A stretch of DNA of 64,000 nt from Tragulus kanchil (taxonomy: Eukaryota; Chordata; Mammalia; Artiodactyla; Tragulidae): NCBI GenBank assembly GCA_022376925.1, contig JAIOJX010000001.1:40148324-40212323 (forward strand), given 5' to 3'. Below the pieces are notes generated by a model. It did not search any database. It was not told where the DNA came from and was given only the letters and a program-made list of their open reading frames with translations. Of the stretch, positions 1 to 10,817 are shown one piece after another (position 1 is the stretch's first letter; each line of letters starts with the position of its first letter). Made by a program: the position numbers and the translations under genes.

Positions 1-822
1 TGTGAGAATTTTCCCAATTAATGGTTTTTACCCAGTGTCGAGGGGCCTTCACAGACAAGCATATGAACTAGCTGATGTAAGTCAGAGGAACCAAGCTGAT
101 AAACTTGGATGAGTGCTTCAGCAAATCTGTGAGGATCTTTGATTACTTTGGGAAAATCTTTTACTCTAGCTCACAGTTCAACTTTAGTCCAGGAAGCATA
201 AAAAATTAAGGGGTTATCCTTTGGATCCTCAGAAGTCTTCATTTATAGAGTGATGTGCTCTGACAACTTCAGAAGAAATGGTATTGGGAAGAGTTTCAGA
301 GAAAAGAAATTTGGCAGGAGAATTAGTATGGGGCAGTTGAGGGCATAGTGGAGGCATAGGCAGCACAGAAGAGAAGGAGGAAGATGGTGCAGGAAGTGAA
401 GTCTTAACCAGAGGAACCAAGAGAGAGAGACAGGGTGACACCAGAGATGGCACCAATGGTTTTGGGATCCACTTTGTCTACTTGTTTATTGTCTCTGTTA
501 ATCTTAAAATCTTATTTCACAGAGAGGCAAATTCTAGATGGCTGATAACATTGGGAACCCTCAAAATGCCAGTTAAAATAGAGCATACCACTCAGTTCTG
601 GAAACTTTTTGAGCTATTGTAGTCCAACTTGGTCTTAAGAAAATTAGGTTTGTTGATTCTAAAAGTTCCCCATAATGGCCATTGATGTTCTAAATTGTCT
701 TTGGTTGGGTCTGTCCTTTTAGTTGGAAATACATATGGGAAATACCACAGTTTATAAACATGAATTTGCTGTAGTCTCTGTAGGGGGACATCCTTAAAAC
801 ACTTAGATAACTGTGATCCCAT
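1..822 (-). pseudogene. Class I endogenous retrovirus gag remnant, 5' part
   Basis: Reverse-strand remnant of a gammaretrovirus-like gag gene that runs off the left edge. The frame opens at 822 with MGSQLSKC, a matrix start with the N-terminal glycine used for myristoylation. A proline/serine-rich segment (456-229) fits the linker between matrix and capsid, in the same frame as the start. Around 160-70 the translation contains DPHRFAEAL and later HQLVHM, which I recognise as class I ERV capsid signature. The frame is broken by stops (one near 592, another upstream of the capsid motif), so it cannot give a full Gag. No pol or env lies in the window; they would lie to the left. Confidence 0.8.
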
Positions 823-1371
823 ATCCTAGAGGTTCTTCATCTAAAGGAAAATCTTCAAATAGCTTACACAGCTTATAGCTCAATTCAAACATTTTGCAAG
901 CCAATCCCGGTCACTCTTAAGGAGACAGCTCTGACCTGGAGGAGCCAGGCTGAAGGCTTATTTGCAAAGCCAGTCTCCATAAGACAGCCCTTCCAAAGGA
1001 ATAGGCCAAAGACTGGAAAACCTGGCACCATTTCAGAAAAACAACTACTGTTCCCATAGGAATGGGCTGAAGGCTAGTCAGACTCAGTGAAATTGTCTGA
1101 TCTCAAGTTTAGACTAGAGTGGCAACCAGTACAGAATAAGGCCTTAACCAGAAAGACAAAACCTTTACATAGATACTCAATAGACCTGGAGAACTTCAAA
1201 TACAAAAAAGCATGTGAGCTTGAATCCAGGAGAAAGACATATTTTCAAACTCCAAGGTTGGCAAGAAAAGCAGTGAGCAACAATGGGCTCATCTGTAGGT
1301 ATTGCATTTGTTTGCTCATTAGCCTCTGAGCCATCAAGAATCTTCTCTGGTCCTCCTATAGGCCACTAAAA
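823..1371 (-). mobile_element. ERV 5' leader (untranslated region between LTR and gag)
   Basis: The stretch between the gag start at 822 and the putative LTR end at 1372 has the position and length of a retroviral leader. I could not assign a primer-binding site with confidence: the bases just inside the LTR edge do not clearly match a tRNA 3' end I know. A short plus-strand open frame at 1087-1329 is judged chance. Confidence 0.55.
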
Positions 1372-1417
1372 TGTTGACCTGAAACAGAGTGCCAGCTGTT
1401 TCTCCAATAAAGATCAG

Positions 1418-1518
1418 TTTATTTGGGATCAGCACAGAATTGTAATCCAGGGTCTGAAATCATGGCAAGTCATGTGCAAGTTTCCCACTTGGCAGGAGAA
1501 TGACAACACGTTTATATA
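1418..1518 (-). promoter_or_regulatory. LTR TATA box and polyadenylation signal
   Basis: Reverse-strand TATATAAA at 1518-1511 and AATAAA at 1423-1418. Their order and spacing fit U3/R of a retroviral LTR. Present activity is unknown and unlikely given the broken gag. Confidence 0.45.
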
Positions 1519-1679
1519 CCAGAAAAGGAAGTTGGAGAGCTAGAGGAAACAAAGAGTCCATTGCTTTTCATTGAATTATTGCCAGGAGAAAAGAATTCTT
1601 TCTTCTTCCTCTAGGGCTCTGCTATCATCACAGGGCTTGAGAGTTCCCCCTTCTGGTTTCCCAACTCTATTTCATTAAG

Positions 1680-1885
1680 TGTTAGTCACTCAGTCATGTC
1701 CGACTCTTTGCCATCCATGGACTGTAGCCCACCAGGCTCCTCTGTCCATGTGATTCTCAGGCAGGAACATTCAAGCGGGTTATCATGCCCTGCTCCAGGG
1801 GATCTTCCCAACCCAGGGATCAAACCCAGGTCTCCTGCACTGCGGGCAGATTCCTTATCGTGTGAGCCACCAGGGAAGCCCTTAC
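1680..1885 (-). mobile_element. Bov-tA SINE
   Basis: The reverse strand starts with the tRNA-like head (ggcttccctggtggctca, ending at 1885) and continues into the BovA body (ccatggactgtagcccacc region in plus). It is flanked by a 9-b target-site duplication ttcattaag at 1671-1679 and 1886-1894, so the insertion is complete and lies inside the LTR. Confidence 0.9.
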
Positions 1886-1913
1886 TTCATTAAGACTTCT
1901 GTTAAATTTTACA

Positions 1914-3470
1914 GTGTCAAATCTTAAGGTTTTCGGTGCCTTTCCAAGATGGGTTATAAATACATGTGGCCCATATGACTGATTAGCTTAGTAGGTTTTG
2001 GCTGATATCAGACATTGTACTTATAGAAGAGCTTTCCATATTCTTTTGCAGCATTTCAATGCTGCCTTAACAGTGATGCTGTATATGAATATTTACTCTG
2101 TGATATTATCTGATGAATAACAACTGTACAAATTATTGTTAAAACAATTTAGTATATTTTTTGAATGCCAATTTTTGCATAGTATGGATTCAAGTGTCAT
2201 GTGCCAACTTGCACCCTAAACCTTTATTATCTAATTTTAAGGGATAGTTATTTAAAGATTCCAAACTAAGCTGCTAATTCAGTCTTGGAAAAGCAGAGAC
2301 AATACATTAACAAGTTTAGATGACTTTGCTTCTTGGGGAGCTCTGGTACTATTTCCTTTCTTCAGGGGTTGAAATTCTAGTTAGGCTTGTTCTTTCCTCC
2401 AAAATTTTTCAACATTCTGTGTTTCATTTACCTCATTTGAATCTACATAACAATATCCAAAATATGCCACCTTGTACAAAGCCAAGGAGACCAGTCAGTG
2501 AATTTTCAATAAATAACATTTTCTCTGATCTTAATAAAGATAGAAAAAATACACTGGGAATTTGGGGGTGGGAATTGTCATTTAGTATTGACAATTAACA
2601 ACTAACATCAAGTTATCTAATTTGATTTGTATGTATCAATTAGACTGAATCAAAAAATCAGTACAGGATAATATGACGTAGCGATATTTTTGCCCAATAC
2701 TTAATAAAGTGGTTTCAAAATTGCTGTATTTACTGACATGTGCCTTTTGTTTGTACTTTTTCACTGAAACTGTTACAGAACAAAAACAGAATGATAACTC
2801 TTTACTGAAATATATATTTAAAAATTCCATCTTCTTCTTGTGAGTCTTGTAATATACTGTTTACATTTAAAGTCTGTTTTGAAGTTAAAAATGGTTAAAT
2901 GCTGTTCCATACCAATGTCCTTACTGTCTTAAAGCTGTATGGAATAAAGTGAGAGGTTTTAGCTTTGAGGCATCTATCAAATGCTTTGTTTTTCTATAAA
3001 CTCAATGCAATAGAAAGCTTCAGGTCTGCAGAAGACCACAGGAGGAAAAGAGAGGTGAGAAGAGGAGAGGGAAACATCCTTCAAAAATCACTCTGTTGTG
3101 AGTTGTTATGCTCCACCACATGAGGCAAGCCACACTATGTGATTGTGATTGTTCCTCAAAGATAAAGTATACCCAATAATATAGGGAGACAACGGACAGA
3201 GACAGAGGGAATGAAAAAGCAAATATTTCTTTACTACATTCTCTGTCCTAGTTGCTTCAGAAATGTCACCACTAGTAGAAGAGGCAGAAGACTGAGACCA
3301 TGAAGACTTCAGGGTCTCCAGAGGGGTAGAGACATGTGAATTTATGAACATGTGAATCTATGCACAAATGCCACTTGAACCTCTAGTTACTTGGAGAAAA
3401 AGACACTAGCTTAGCTATATGAGGAACACTTTGGGTTGGAAGGTCAGTGGGAATTGTCTCCTTTCCAGAG
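1914..3470. other. Unrecognised non-coding DNA
   Basis: AT-rich sequence with several short open frames in both strands (longest 92 codons at 2320-2598), no conserved domain, splice-bounded exon or known repeat that I can recognise. Confidence 0.6.
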
Positions 3471-3639
3471 GTTTCTATGCCGTTTATTATGACTAGCCCT
3501 CTTTTCTCAACCACCATTGTAGTTTGTTAGGTTGCCCAAAAGAGAACAATATAGTTGTTTTCCTGATATGACTCACCCCTTCTTCCCCCAAAACCTACTT
3601 ATGGAAGCCACTGTAAGTACTAACTCTTTCTTCACTCAA

Positions 3640-3865
3640 CCTCAGCAAGTGAGCAATCTCAGAAAGTTAAGTACACTGTGGTTTCTAAATGCCTGACTCT
3701 ATTTCTAAACAACAGAGTGCAAATTTTAGTTCAAGCAAATCATGTATTTGACAAGTTGTATAATTGAAATAGACCTTGAGAAATATTTTAGTCATGCTTG
3801 ATGAACAAAGAAAAACCAGGTAGTTTGTGAGTTGCCTCTGGAATGTTATATGTCTCTTTTTAGTG
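3640..3865 (+). repeat. Diverged old repeat, member 1
   Basis: Aligns by eye with 6200-6430 at very roughly 70% with small indels. Shared landmarks in order: aagtgag, atgcctg/atgcctat, caagcaaa, atttgaca/atttgacc, aattgaaa, gaaatatttt/gaaatattta, cttgatgaaca/cctgatgaaca, cctctggaat/cccctggaat. It is not one of the near-identical 1.1 kb pairs. Either an unnamed interspersed repeat or an ancient local duplication. A second copy at about 4724-4949 exists only because of duplication 1. Confidence 0.6.
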
Positions 3866-4189
3866 GAACATCCTCTTAAGGAAGATGTTTCTTGAAGGTT
3901 CTTTTTGACTCTCCATTTTTGTAGCCTTATGTACTTAAGGTGAAACACTATAAAAATGACATTTATACTCCTAGAGCTAAGAGAAATAGAGGGATGGGAA
4001 TTGGGTGGAGGTGAGGAAATGATGAAAGGTAGGGGAAAAAAGGCCTTTCTGAAAGAGCTAATATTAGAGCTATGTGTTAAGGGCTGAGTGGGTAAAGAGT
4101 TTGAAGAATGAAGTTTCAAAGAGGACAGTGTTAAGCAGAGTTGAAATCAAGCATGATTGTAGTGTGTAAGAGGAGGCATAGGGAAATCT

Positions 4190-4275
4190 CTTACTCAGTT
4201 TGCTGCACAACAGAAAGAAACACATTTCAAATCAACTCTACGTCAATAAAATTTTTAAAAGGGATAACTACTCAA
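4190..4275 (+). mobile_element. L1 3'-end-like fragment
   Basis: The run ending aatcaactctacgtcaataa followed by an A-rich tail resembles the common ruminant L1 3' terminus. It is short, so the family assignment is tentative. Repeated at about 5273-5358 inside duplication 1. Confidence 0.4.
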
Positions 4276-4556
4276 AAAAAGAGACACAGGGAAATTGATA
4301 AGGTTGGCACATAAAGTACAAAGAAGAAGAAATGAGACTGAAAAAGTAGACAATTATTTTCTCTCATTTCGGCCCAAGATTTTGTCCCTGATAAATCATC
4401 AGAAAGAAACTACTTGTATTGGTCTTCCTGTAATGAGGATGAGTTTGCATTGGACTCCCTATAATTTATTACCAATATATTTTGTGACAACAGTTCCTCT
4501 TGGGTGAGCACATTGTGTAAAATCTAGAGCCTCAGAATCAGATTACTATGCTTAGA

Positions 4557-5642
4557 GTTTCTATGCCGTATTATGACTAGCCCTCTTTTCTCAACCACCA
4601 TTGTAGTTTGTTAGGTTGCCCAAAAGAGAACAATATAGTTGTTTTCCTGATATGACTCACCCCTTCTTCCCCCAAAACCTACTTATGGAAGCCACTGTAA
4701 GTACTAACTCTTTCTTCACTCAACCTCAGCAAGTGAGCAATCTCAGAAAGTTAAGTACACTGTGGTTTCTAAATGCCTGACTCTATTTCTAAACAACAGA
4801 GTGCAAATTTTAGTTCAAGCAAATCATGTATTTGACAAGTTGTATAATTGAAATAGACCTTGAGAAATATTTTAGTCATGCTTGATGAACAAAGAAAAAC
4901 CAGGTAGTTTGTGAGTTGCCTCTGGAATGTTATATGTCTCTTTTTAGTGGAACATCCTCTTAAGGAAGATGTTTCTTGAAGGTTCTTTTTGACTCTCCAT
5001 TTTTGTAGCCTTATGTACTTAAGGTGAAACACTATAAAAATGACATTTATACTCCTAGAGCTAAGAGAAATAGAGGGATGGGAATTGGGTGGAGGTGAGG
5101 AAATGATGAAAGGTAGGGGAAAAAAGGCCTTTCTGAAAGAGCTAATATTAGAGCTATGTGTTAAGGGCTGAGTGGGTAAAGAGTTTGAAGAATGAAGTTT
5201 CAAAGAGGACAGTGTTAAGCAGAGTTGAAATCAAGCATGATTGTAGTGTGTAAGAGGAGGCATAGGAAATCTCTTACTCAGTTTGCTGCACAACAGAAAG
5301 AAACACATTTCAAATCAACTCTACGTCAATAAAATTTTTAAAAGGGATAACTACTCAAAAAAAGAGACACAGGGAAATTGATAAGGTTGGCACATAAAGT
5401 ACAAAGAAGAAGAAATGAGACTGAAAAAGTAGACAATTATTTTCTCTCATTTCGGCCCAAGATTTTGTCCCTGATAAATCATCAGAAAGAAACTACTTGT
5501 ATTGGTCTTCCTGTAATGAGGATGAGTTTGCATTGGACTCCCTATAATTTATTACCAATATATTTTGTGACAACAGTTCCTCTTGGGTGAGCACATTGTG
5601 TAAAATCTAGAGCCTCAGAATCAGATTACTATGCTTAGAGTT
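4557..5642 (+). repeat. Tandem duplication 1, copy B
   Basis: Second copy of 3471-4556. The sequence then continues uniquely (cagagtataacagc). The junction shares only the few bases gagtt, as expected when two contig ends carrying the same 1.1 kb were joined without merging. Confidence 0.95.
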
Positions 5643-6113
5643 CAGAGTATAACAGCTCAAATCAACTGAGGAGAATAAAATTAAGCCTAAAGAAGTATAA
5701 ATATTGTTTATGTGCTATTGAAATTGATGTCTTATACAATTCTAGCTGAATCAGAGTTGCAAAAGAAGGAATAAATATTGATGTCATGAGTTCACAAAAC
5801 TTGGGTTAGTGTTTTCCCCAGGAGGAAAAAAAGTTGAAATTTTTCTTTTGATTGGAGAGTAAGTTGTGAATCTGATGTTAATAACTATCTATCAGGGGAA
5901 TCTCTTGAGTGCTAAGATCTGTGGTCATGAAATAGGGACAACTGATTTTTTTTAATAGCAAGGCATCTTGTAAATATCAACAGGATATATTTTCAACACA
6001 AAAGTATTAGTTGTGTTGCCTACATTAAAAGGAAGTGTACAATAAAAGTAAACTTTCTTGGTTGTCTGGTACTTTCTGACAAATGTATGTTGATCATAGT
6101 AAGTAATCACATG
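5643..6113. other. Unrecognised non-coding DNA
   Basis: Unique AT-rich sequence between two duplicated blocks. No open frame of note and no repeat that I recognise. Confidence 0.6.
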
Positions 6114-7205
6114 TGCAGAAACTTCTCTGACAGTTGTATTTTATTTTCATATTCTAGGATATATCCATAAAGTCAACAAACTCTCAAGTGAGTTGATTCT
6201 CTTTTCATGCCTGCGGTATGCTTAAATATCTAGCATATTGGACTTATCCCTTTTTATAGATGCCTATCTATAATGCCTAACCAATCAAGTAAAAATTTAA
6301 AATCAAGCAAAACTTACATTTGACCAATTGTTTAATTGAAACTCCCTTGGAAATATTTATTTGTGCCTGATGAACACAGGAAAATCTTGTGTCTTGTTGG
6401 CCCCTGGAATTTGGATGACTTTCCTTAGGTTTACTAAGTCTAAAGCCCCAGGTCACTCACTGTGAAAATACCCACCATTGAGAAGGGTCATTGCTGAAAT
6501 CTCCAGGTTCTTAGAGTTGGCTTCATTTGCACATAAAAATGTATTTAAATTTCTCCCTTCTCTTTCCTCTTGAATTTCAGTTTTAAGCTTTATTTCTTCC
6601 TTTGCCCAAAAGGGTTTTTGTCTTGCAGTATCATTGAACAAAGAACAGTTGGAGAAATATTTATTCTGGACAGTGGATCTTTGTAGGGCTCTTGGGGCTG
6701 TATTTTGCCTACATACAAGTATTCTCTTTAATGAATAGTTTATGGTGAAAATATATATTAGTAAAATATTGCATAAGGTAAAATAAAGTGGGATGCTCTG
6801 TACACTCAGATTACCAATCAAATTCAATGAAAATATCAAGGCATTCAATGTAAGTTGACATTGTATAAACATAAAAGGTCTAATTAGTAATTGGGGTTTT
6901 GGCTTTTGAACAGGTTCTTTTGTTATCTTCCAAAAGCAACAGAATTCAAAGTCTGCACTCTTCTCAAGACCTAAATTATTATTCATCTCCAACATATTGC
7001 TAAGTATCTTACATGACTTCTTCCTGCGTTCACACATATATACACACATGAATACACACACAGAAATATACATATATCCCTCAACTCTCTTTTACACATT
7101 TTCTAACACATGAATTTCACTTTTTCTCTAATTATCTGATGGAATGTCCTGCCAAATGTCATGCTACCTCCTGGAAGATGATGATTTATTATTCTTTCAC
7201 ACATT
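6114..7205 (+). repeat. Tandem duplication 2, copy A
   Basis: Repeated as 7206-8302 at offset 1092, ending at 1096 because copy B has a 4-b insertion (tgctacctcc versus tgctactgaactcc). The copies also differ by substitutions (agtggatctt/agtggatatt; ttttggctttt/ttttggttttt). These look like allelic or sequencing differences. The junction falls in cacatttg. Confidence 0.95.
6200..6430 (+). repeat. Diverged old repeat, member 2
   Basis: Partner of 3640-3865 in the same orientation, about 2.6 kb apart as assembled and about 1.5 kb if duplication 1 is collapsed. A further copy at about 7292-7522 is due to duplication 2. Confidence 0.6.
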
Positions 7206-8302
7206 TGCAGAAACTTCTCTGACAGTTGTATTTTATTTTCATATTCTAGGATATATCCATAAAGTCAACAAACTCTCAAGTGAGTTGATTCTCTTTTCAT
7301 GCCTGCGGTATGCTTAAATATCTAGCATATTGGACTTATCCCTTTTTATAGATGCCTATCTATAATGCCTAACCAATCAAGTAAAAATTTAAAATCAAGC
7401 AAAACTTACATTTGACCAATTGTTTAATTGAAACTCCCTTGGAAATATTTATTTGTGCCTGATGAACACAGGAAAATCTTGTGTCTTGTTGGCCCCTGGA
7501 ATTTGGATGACTTTCCTTAGGTTTACTAAGTCTAAAGCCCCAGGTCACTCACTGTGAAAATACCCACCATTGAGAAGGGTCATTGCTGAAATCTCCAGGT
7601 TCTTAGAGTTGGCTTCATTTGCACATAAAAATGTATTTAAATTTCTCCCTTCTCTTTCCTCTTGAATTTCAGTTTTAAGCTTTATTTCTTCCTTTGCCCA
7701 AAAGGGTTTTTGTCTTGCAGTATCATTGAACAAAGAACAGTTGGAGAAATATTTATTCTGGACAGTGGATATTTGTAGGGCTCTTGGGGCTGTATTTTGC
7801 CTACATACAAGTATTCTCTTTAATGAATAGTTTATGGTGAAAATATATATTAGTAAAATATTGCATAAGGTAAAATAAAGTGGGATGCTCTGTACACTCA
7901 GATTACCAATCAAATTCAATGAAAATATCAAGGCATTCAATGTAAGTTGACATTGTATAAACATAAAAGGTCTAATTAGTAATTGGGGTTTTGGTTTTTG
8001 AACAGGTTCTTTTGTTATCTTCCAAAAGCAACAGAATTCAAAGTCTGCACTCTTCTCAAGACCTAAATTATTATTCATCTCCAACATATTGCTAAGTATC
8101 TTACATGACTTCTTCCTGCGTTCACACATATATACACACATGAATACACACACAGAAATATACATATATCCCTCAACTCTCTTTTACACATTTTCTAACA
8201 CATGAATTTCACTTTTTCTCTAATTATCTGATGGAATGTCCTGCCAAATGTCATGCTACTGAACTCCTGGAAGATGATGATTTATTATTCTTTCACACAT
8301 TT
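7206..8302 (+). repeat. Tandem duplication 2, copy B
   Basis: Second copy of 6114-7205. Both carry a 206-codon reverse open frame (6453-7073 and 7545-8165) differing at one residue (Arg/Ile). It starts in a (CA)-like stretch, giving an artificial Cys/Val-rich N-terminus, and matches no family I know. Confidence 0.95.
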
Positions 8303-8347
8303 GAATGTGATTATATGGTTAATGTAGAGTTGTTGATGCTGCAGGTT

Positions 8348-8582
8348 CAATATTTTGGCCACCAGATGTGAAGAACTGATTCATTGGAAAGGACACTAAT
8401 GTTGGGAAAAATTGAAGGCAAAAGGAAAAGAGGGCTGCAGAAGATGAGATGATTCGGTAGCATTGCTGACTCAATGGACATCAGTTTGAGCAAACTCTGA
8501 GAGATTGTGAGGGACAGGGAAGTTTGGTGTGTTGCAATCCATGGGGTTGCAAAGAGTCAGACACAACTTATTGAATACGACA
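8348..8582 (+). mobile_element. BovB LINE 3' fragment
   Basis: Forward-strand BovB 3' end: a caatattttggccacc start, then the diagnostic attggaaaggac, gggaaaaattgaaggc and actcaatggacatc blocks and the BovA-like terminus caaagagtcagacacaac. 5'-truncated, no coding capacity. Confidence 0.85.
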
Positions 8583-9590
8583 CATTAAGCTGGGTACAAT
8601 ATAGGTGATACTCATTGAATGAATGGACAGATGAATGCGTGAAAGAAATCACACAAAACATGGCTGTTATCTGAGTAAAACAGTAGGTATTTTGAGGTAT
8701 AGCAAATTCAGATAGAAAAGTACTTGTTTCTGCTTGCCTTCAAAGCATGATCTTCCTCTTCTTTTCCAGAAATTCAGTGGGGTTCTAGGGTAAGTATAGT
8801 AAAGTAGTGTAGCTGGGGGTGATTATCTTTTTTTCTGGTAATTAACCTCAGAGGACATTTGCGAATACTCATCAGCACTGATTCTTCCCCTTCTCTCACT
8901 GAGCTTTGGTGACGTGACTCTTGAATGGAGTGATTGTTTTGTTTGTGCATTCACTCCTACAAATGCAAGGAGGCTCCAGGTGATATGCCTAATTGCCTTT
9001 TTCAGTACCAAACTGCTTCACACTCTTTTCAATAGTTTTATCTTTAAAGGAAACACCTCAATCTGTTTCACTAATTGAGAGTGAATCCCATTGTCTAATT
9101 GAGAGATTTATCAATACAAGCAATGGGTTCCTGGTGTGTACCCTGGAACAGACAGAAATTCAGTCTAAGACTGCTTTCCTTTTCATTCCTGAAGAATTAG
9201 GTCAAGTGTGTGCATGTGTGTGTATGCGTGTGCATCTGCCATTCATACATTCATATAAGAGACACTTAAGTCCTGAAAAGTGATGGCTGATTCATGTGAA
9301 ATCAGTTCTCTTAGAACCACCACAGGATAAAACTTGTTTTTGAAACCTTCAGAAGAGGTGAAGAAGCTCTGGGCTCACAACTCCAGAACTACAAAAATGT
9401 TGAGGCACGACCTAGAGAGAATCCATATGTTTATTTTCTCTACTGTCTGTTATATCGAACACAAAATGTTTTACCCATCAAAACAAACTCACTAAGACTT
9501 GGCAAAAATGACTTGTACACGTTGGGACATGTATTGTTTTCTTGTCCTTCTCCTTATTTATTCCCTTCTACACTCTTCTTCCTGGAGGAG
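8583..9590. other. Unrecognised non-coding DNA with a (TG)n patch
   Basis: No recognised repeat or gene. An imperfect TG-rich run lies at 9205-9234. A 96-codon forward frame (8993-9283) crosses it and is judged chance. Confidence 0.55.
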
Positions 9591-9710
9591 GACATGGCAA
9601 CCTATTGCAGTATTCTTGCCTAGAGAACCCCCATGGGAGAGGAACCTGGTGGGCTACAGTCCATGGGGTTGCAAAGAGTCGGGCACGACTGAGCAACTAA
9701 GCACAGCACA
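9591..9710 (+). mobile_element. BovA-type SINE fragment (5'-truncated)
   Basis: Forward BovA body with gcagtattcttgcctagaga, ggtgggctacagtccatggg and caaagagtcgggcacgactg, ending gagcaactaagcacagcaca. The tRNA-like head is absent. Confidence 0.85.
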
Positions 9711-9841
9711 CATACTCTTCTTTAGCTATAAGTGTCTTTTGCAATGACCCATCTCTCTGTAAAACTGAACAAATATCATAACTTTTCTTTGCCGTTGCTT
9801 GTACTACACTGCTAATGGAAAAGCTCTTGATCCTCCTCTTC

Positions 9842-10099
9842 TTTTTTTTTGGCCACTTCTATTGGTCTTTCATTTATTTCCATCTTTGTTCTTTGGCCTA
9901 TGTGGGCCTCCCATCACAGTGGCCTCTCTCGTCTCAGAGCACCGGCTCTGGGTGCACATGCTCCAGAGCTCTGCTCAGTAGTTGGACACATCAGTCCAGC
10001 CGCTCCGCGGCACGTAGGATCTTCCCAGGCCAGGGATCAAACCAACGCCCCTTGTACTGCAAGGTGGTGTCCTTACCCACTGGACCACCAGGGAAGCCT
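9842..10099 (-). mobile_element. CHR-type tRNA-Glu SINE, locus 1
   Basis: Reverse copy: head ggcttccctggtggtccagt at 10099 and below, B-box-like gtttgatccc, body with tgatgtgtccaa and the aagaccaatagaagtggcc tail, ending in the T-run at 9842. A 13-b target-site duplication tcctcctcttctt lies at 9830-9842 and 10102-10114. Member of the subfamily discussed in the findings. Confidence 0.85.
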
Positions 10100-10149
10100 G
10101 CTCCTCCTCTTCTTAGTCTACTTCTATTATCCTTTTAATCTCTGCCTTA

Positions 10150-10208
10150 GTAATAATAACACTACTAACAATAACAATGATGATGACCATGATGATAATG
10201 ATAATAAC
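10150..10208 (+). repeat. Imperfect trinucleotide microsatellite
   Basis: Run of taa/tga/aac-type triplets (aataataac, gatgatgacc, gataatgataataac). No gene association visible. Confidence 0.7.
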
Positions 10209-10391
10209 TATAAACCCTGCCATAGACTATGAACTCCATAAAGACAAGAACTATATGTGTCTTCTTTGCCATCTTATAAGTGAATAATAATGCTAGCAGA
10301 GACCTGCAATGGAAAGCTTGCTGATCTGTGTGTGAGGTCACTAAGTTTCAAAGTGAGGATAACCGTGCCCACCTTCAAAGTGTGGTTAGAG

Positions 10392-10545
10392 CAGTGCTTC
10401 TCAAATTTTAATAGATATATACATTAGTATGCATTAGTAGATCTGGGGGATGAGGGGGCTAAGTTTCTGTATTTCTTACAAGCTCCCAGGGAGTCTTCAT
10501 TTTGCTGGATCTGAGTGAACTGGAATTCTGAGTGACCATATTCTT
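10392..10545 (+). mobile_element. MER5-like hAT DNA transposon fragment
   Basis: Contains cagtgcttctcaaattttaa, tagatctgggg and tttcttacaagctcccaggg in the order I know from MER5/Charlie-type non-autonomous elements. Degraded; a repeat-library search is needed to name it. Confidence 0.6.
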
Positions 10546-10817
10546 TTAGACTTACCTTCAAATGAGTATGCAAGATTTAGCTCCACCCAGATCTTCCAAT
10601 TATAGTTCTAGAAATGAAAAACCACTGACTTATACTATCAGCAATGTAGTGATTATTATGACAATTAAATGAGCAAATATATGCAGACTGCTTTATAAAC
10701 CAAAAATGTAGTATATAGCTATTAAAATGTCACTGTTAATTTTGTAATTATTACTATCATTATTGCTTGTCAGTGATGTAAGTTTGGTTTCTTTTAAATC
10801 CAACATAAATGTTGGTT

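Larger units (their letters stand above)
1372..1913 (-). mobile_element. ERV 5' LTR, split by a Bov-tA SINE
   Basis: Read on the reverse strand, this segment has LTR layout: TG near 1913, a TATA-type box (plus-strand tttatata, 1511-1518), an AATAAA signal about 90 b further on (plus-strand tttatt, 1418-1423), and a CA end at 1372-1373 before the leader. Without the inserted SINE (1680-1885) and its second target-site copy it is about 330 b. The outer boundary at 1913 is inferred from a TG/CA end only; the partner LTR is outside the window, so the target-site duplication cannot be tested. Confidence 0.55.
3471..4556 (+). repeat. Tandem duplication 1, copy A
   Basis: Repeats head-to-tail as 4557-5642 (offset 1083-1086). 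Copy A begins gtttctatgccg; the same word opens copy B directly after copy A's last bases (gcttagag). Only small indels differ, for example cgtttattatg versus cgtattatg, and one G in a gcataggg run. It contains a 144-codon reverse open frame (3685-4119) with no recognisable domain. Probable assembly artefact. Confidence 0.95.

Noticed and set aside
3685..4119. 144-codon reverse frame kept in two copies
   Set aside because: The second copy is the assembly duplicate, so its conservation carries no information; no domain or start context supports a gene.
7545..8165. Second 206-codon frame as a paralogue
   Set aside because: It is the duplicate of 6453-7073 in duplication 2.
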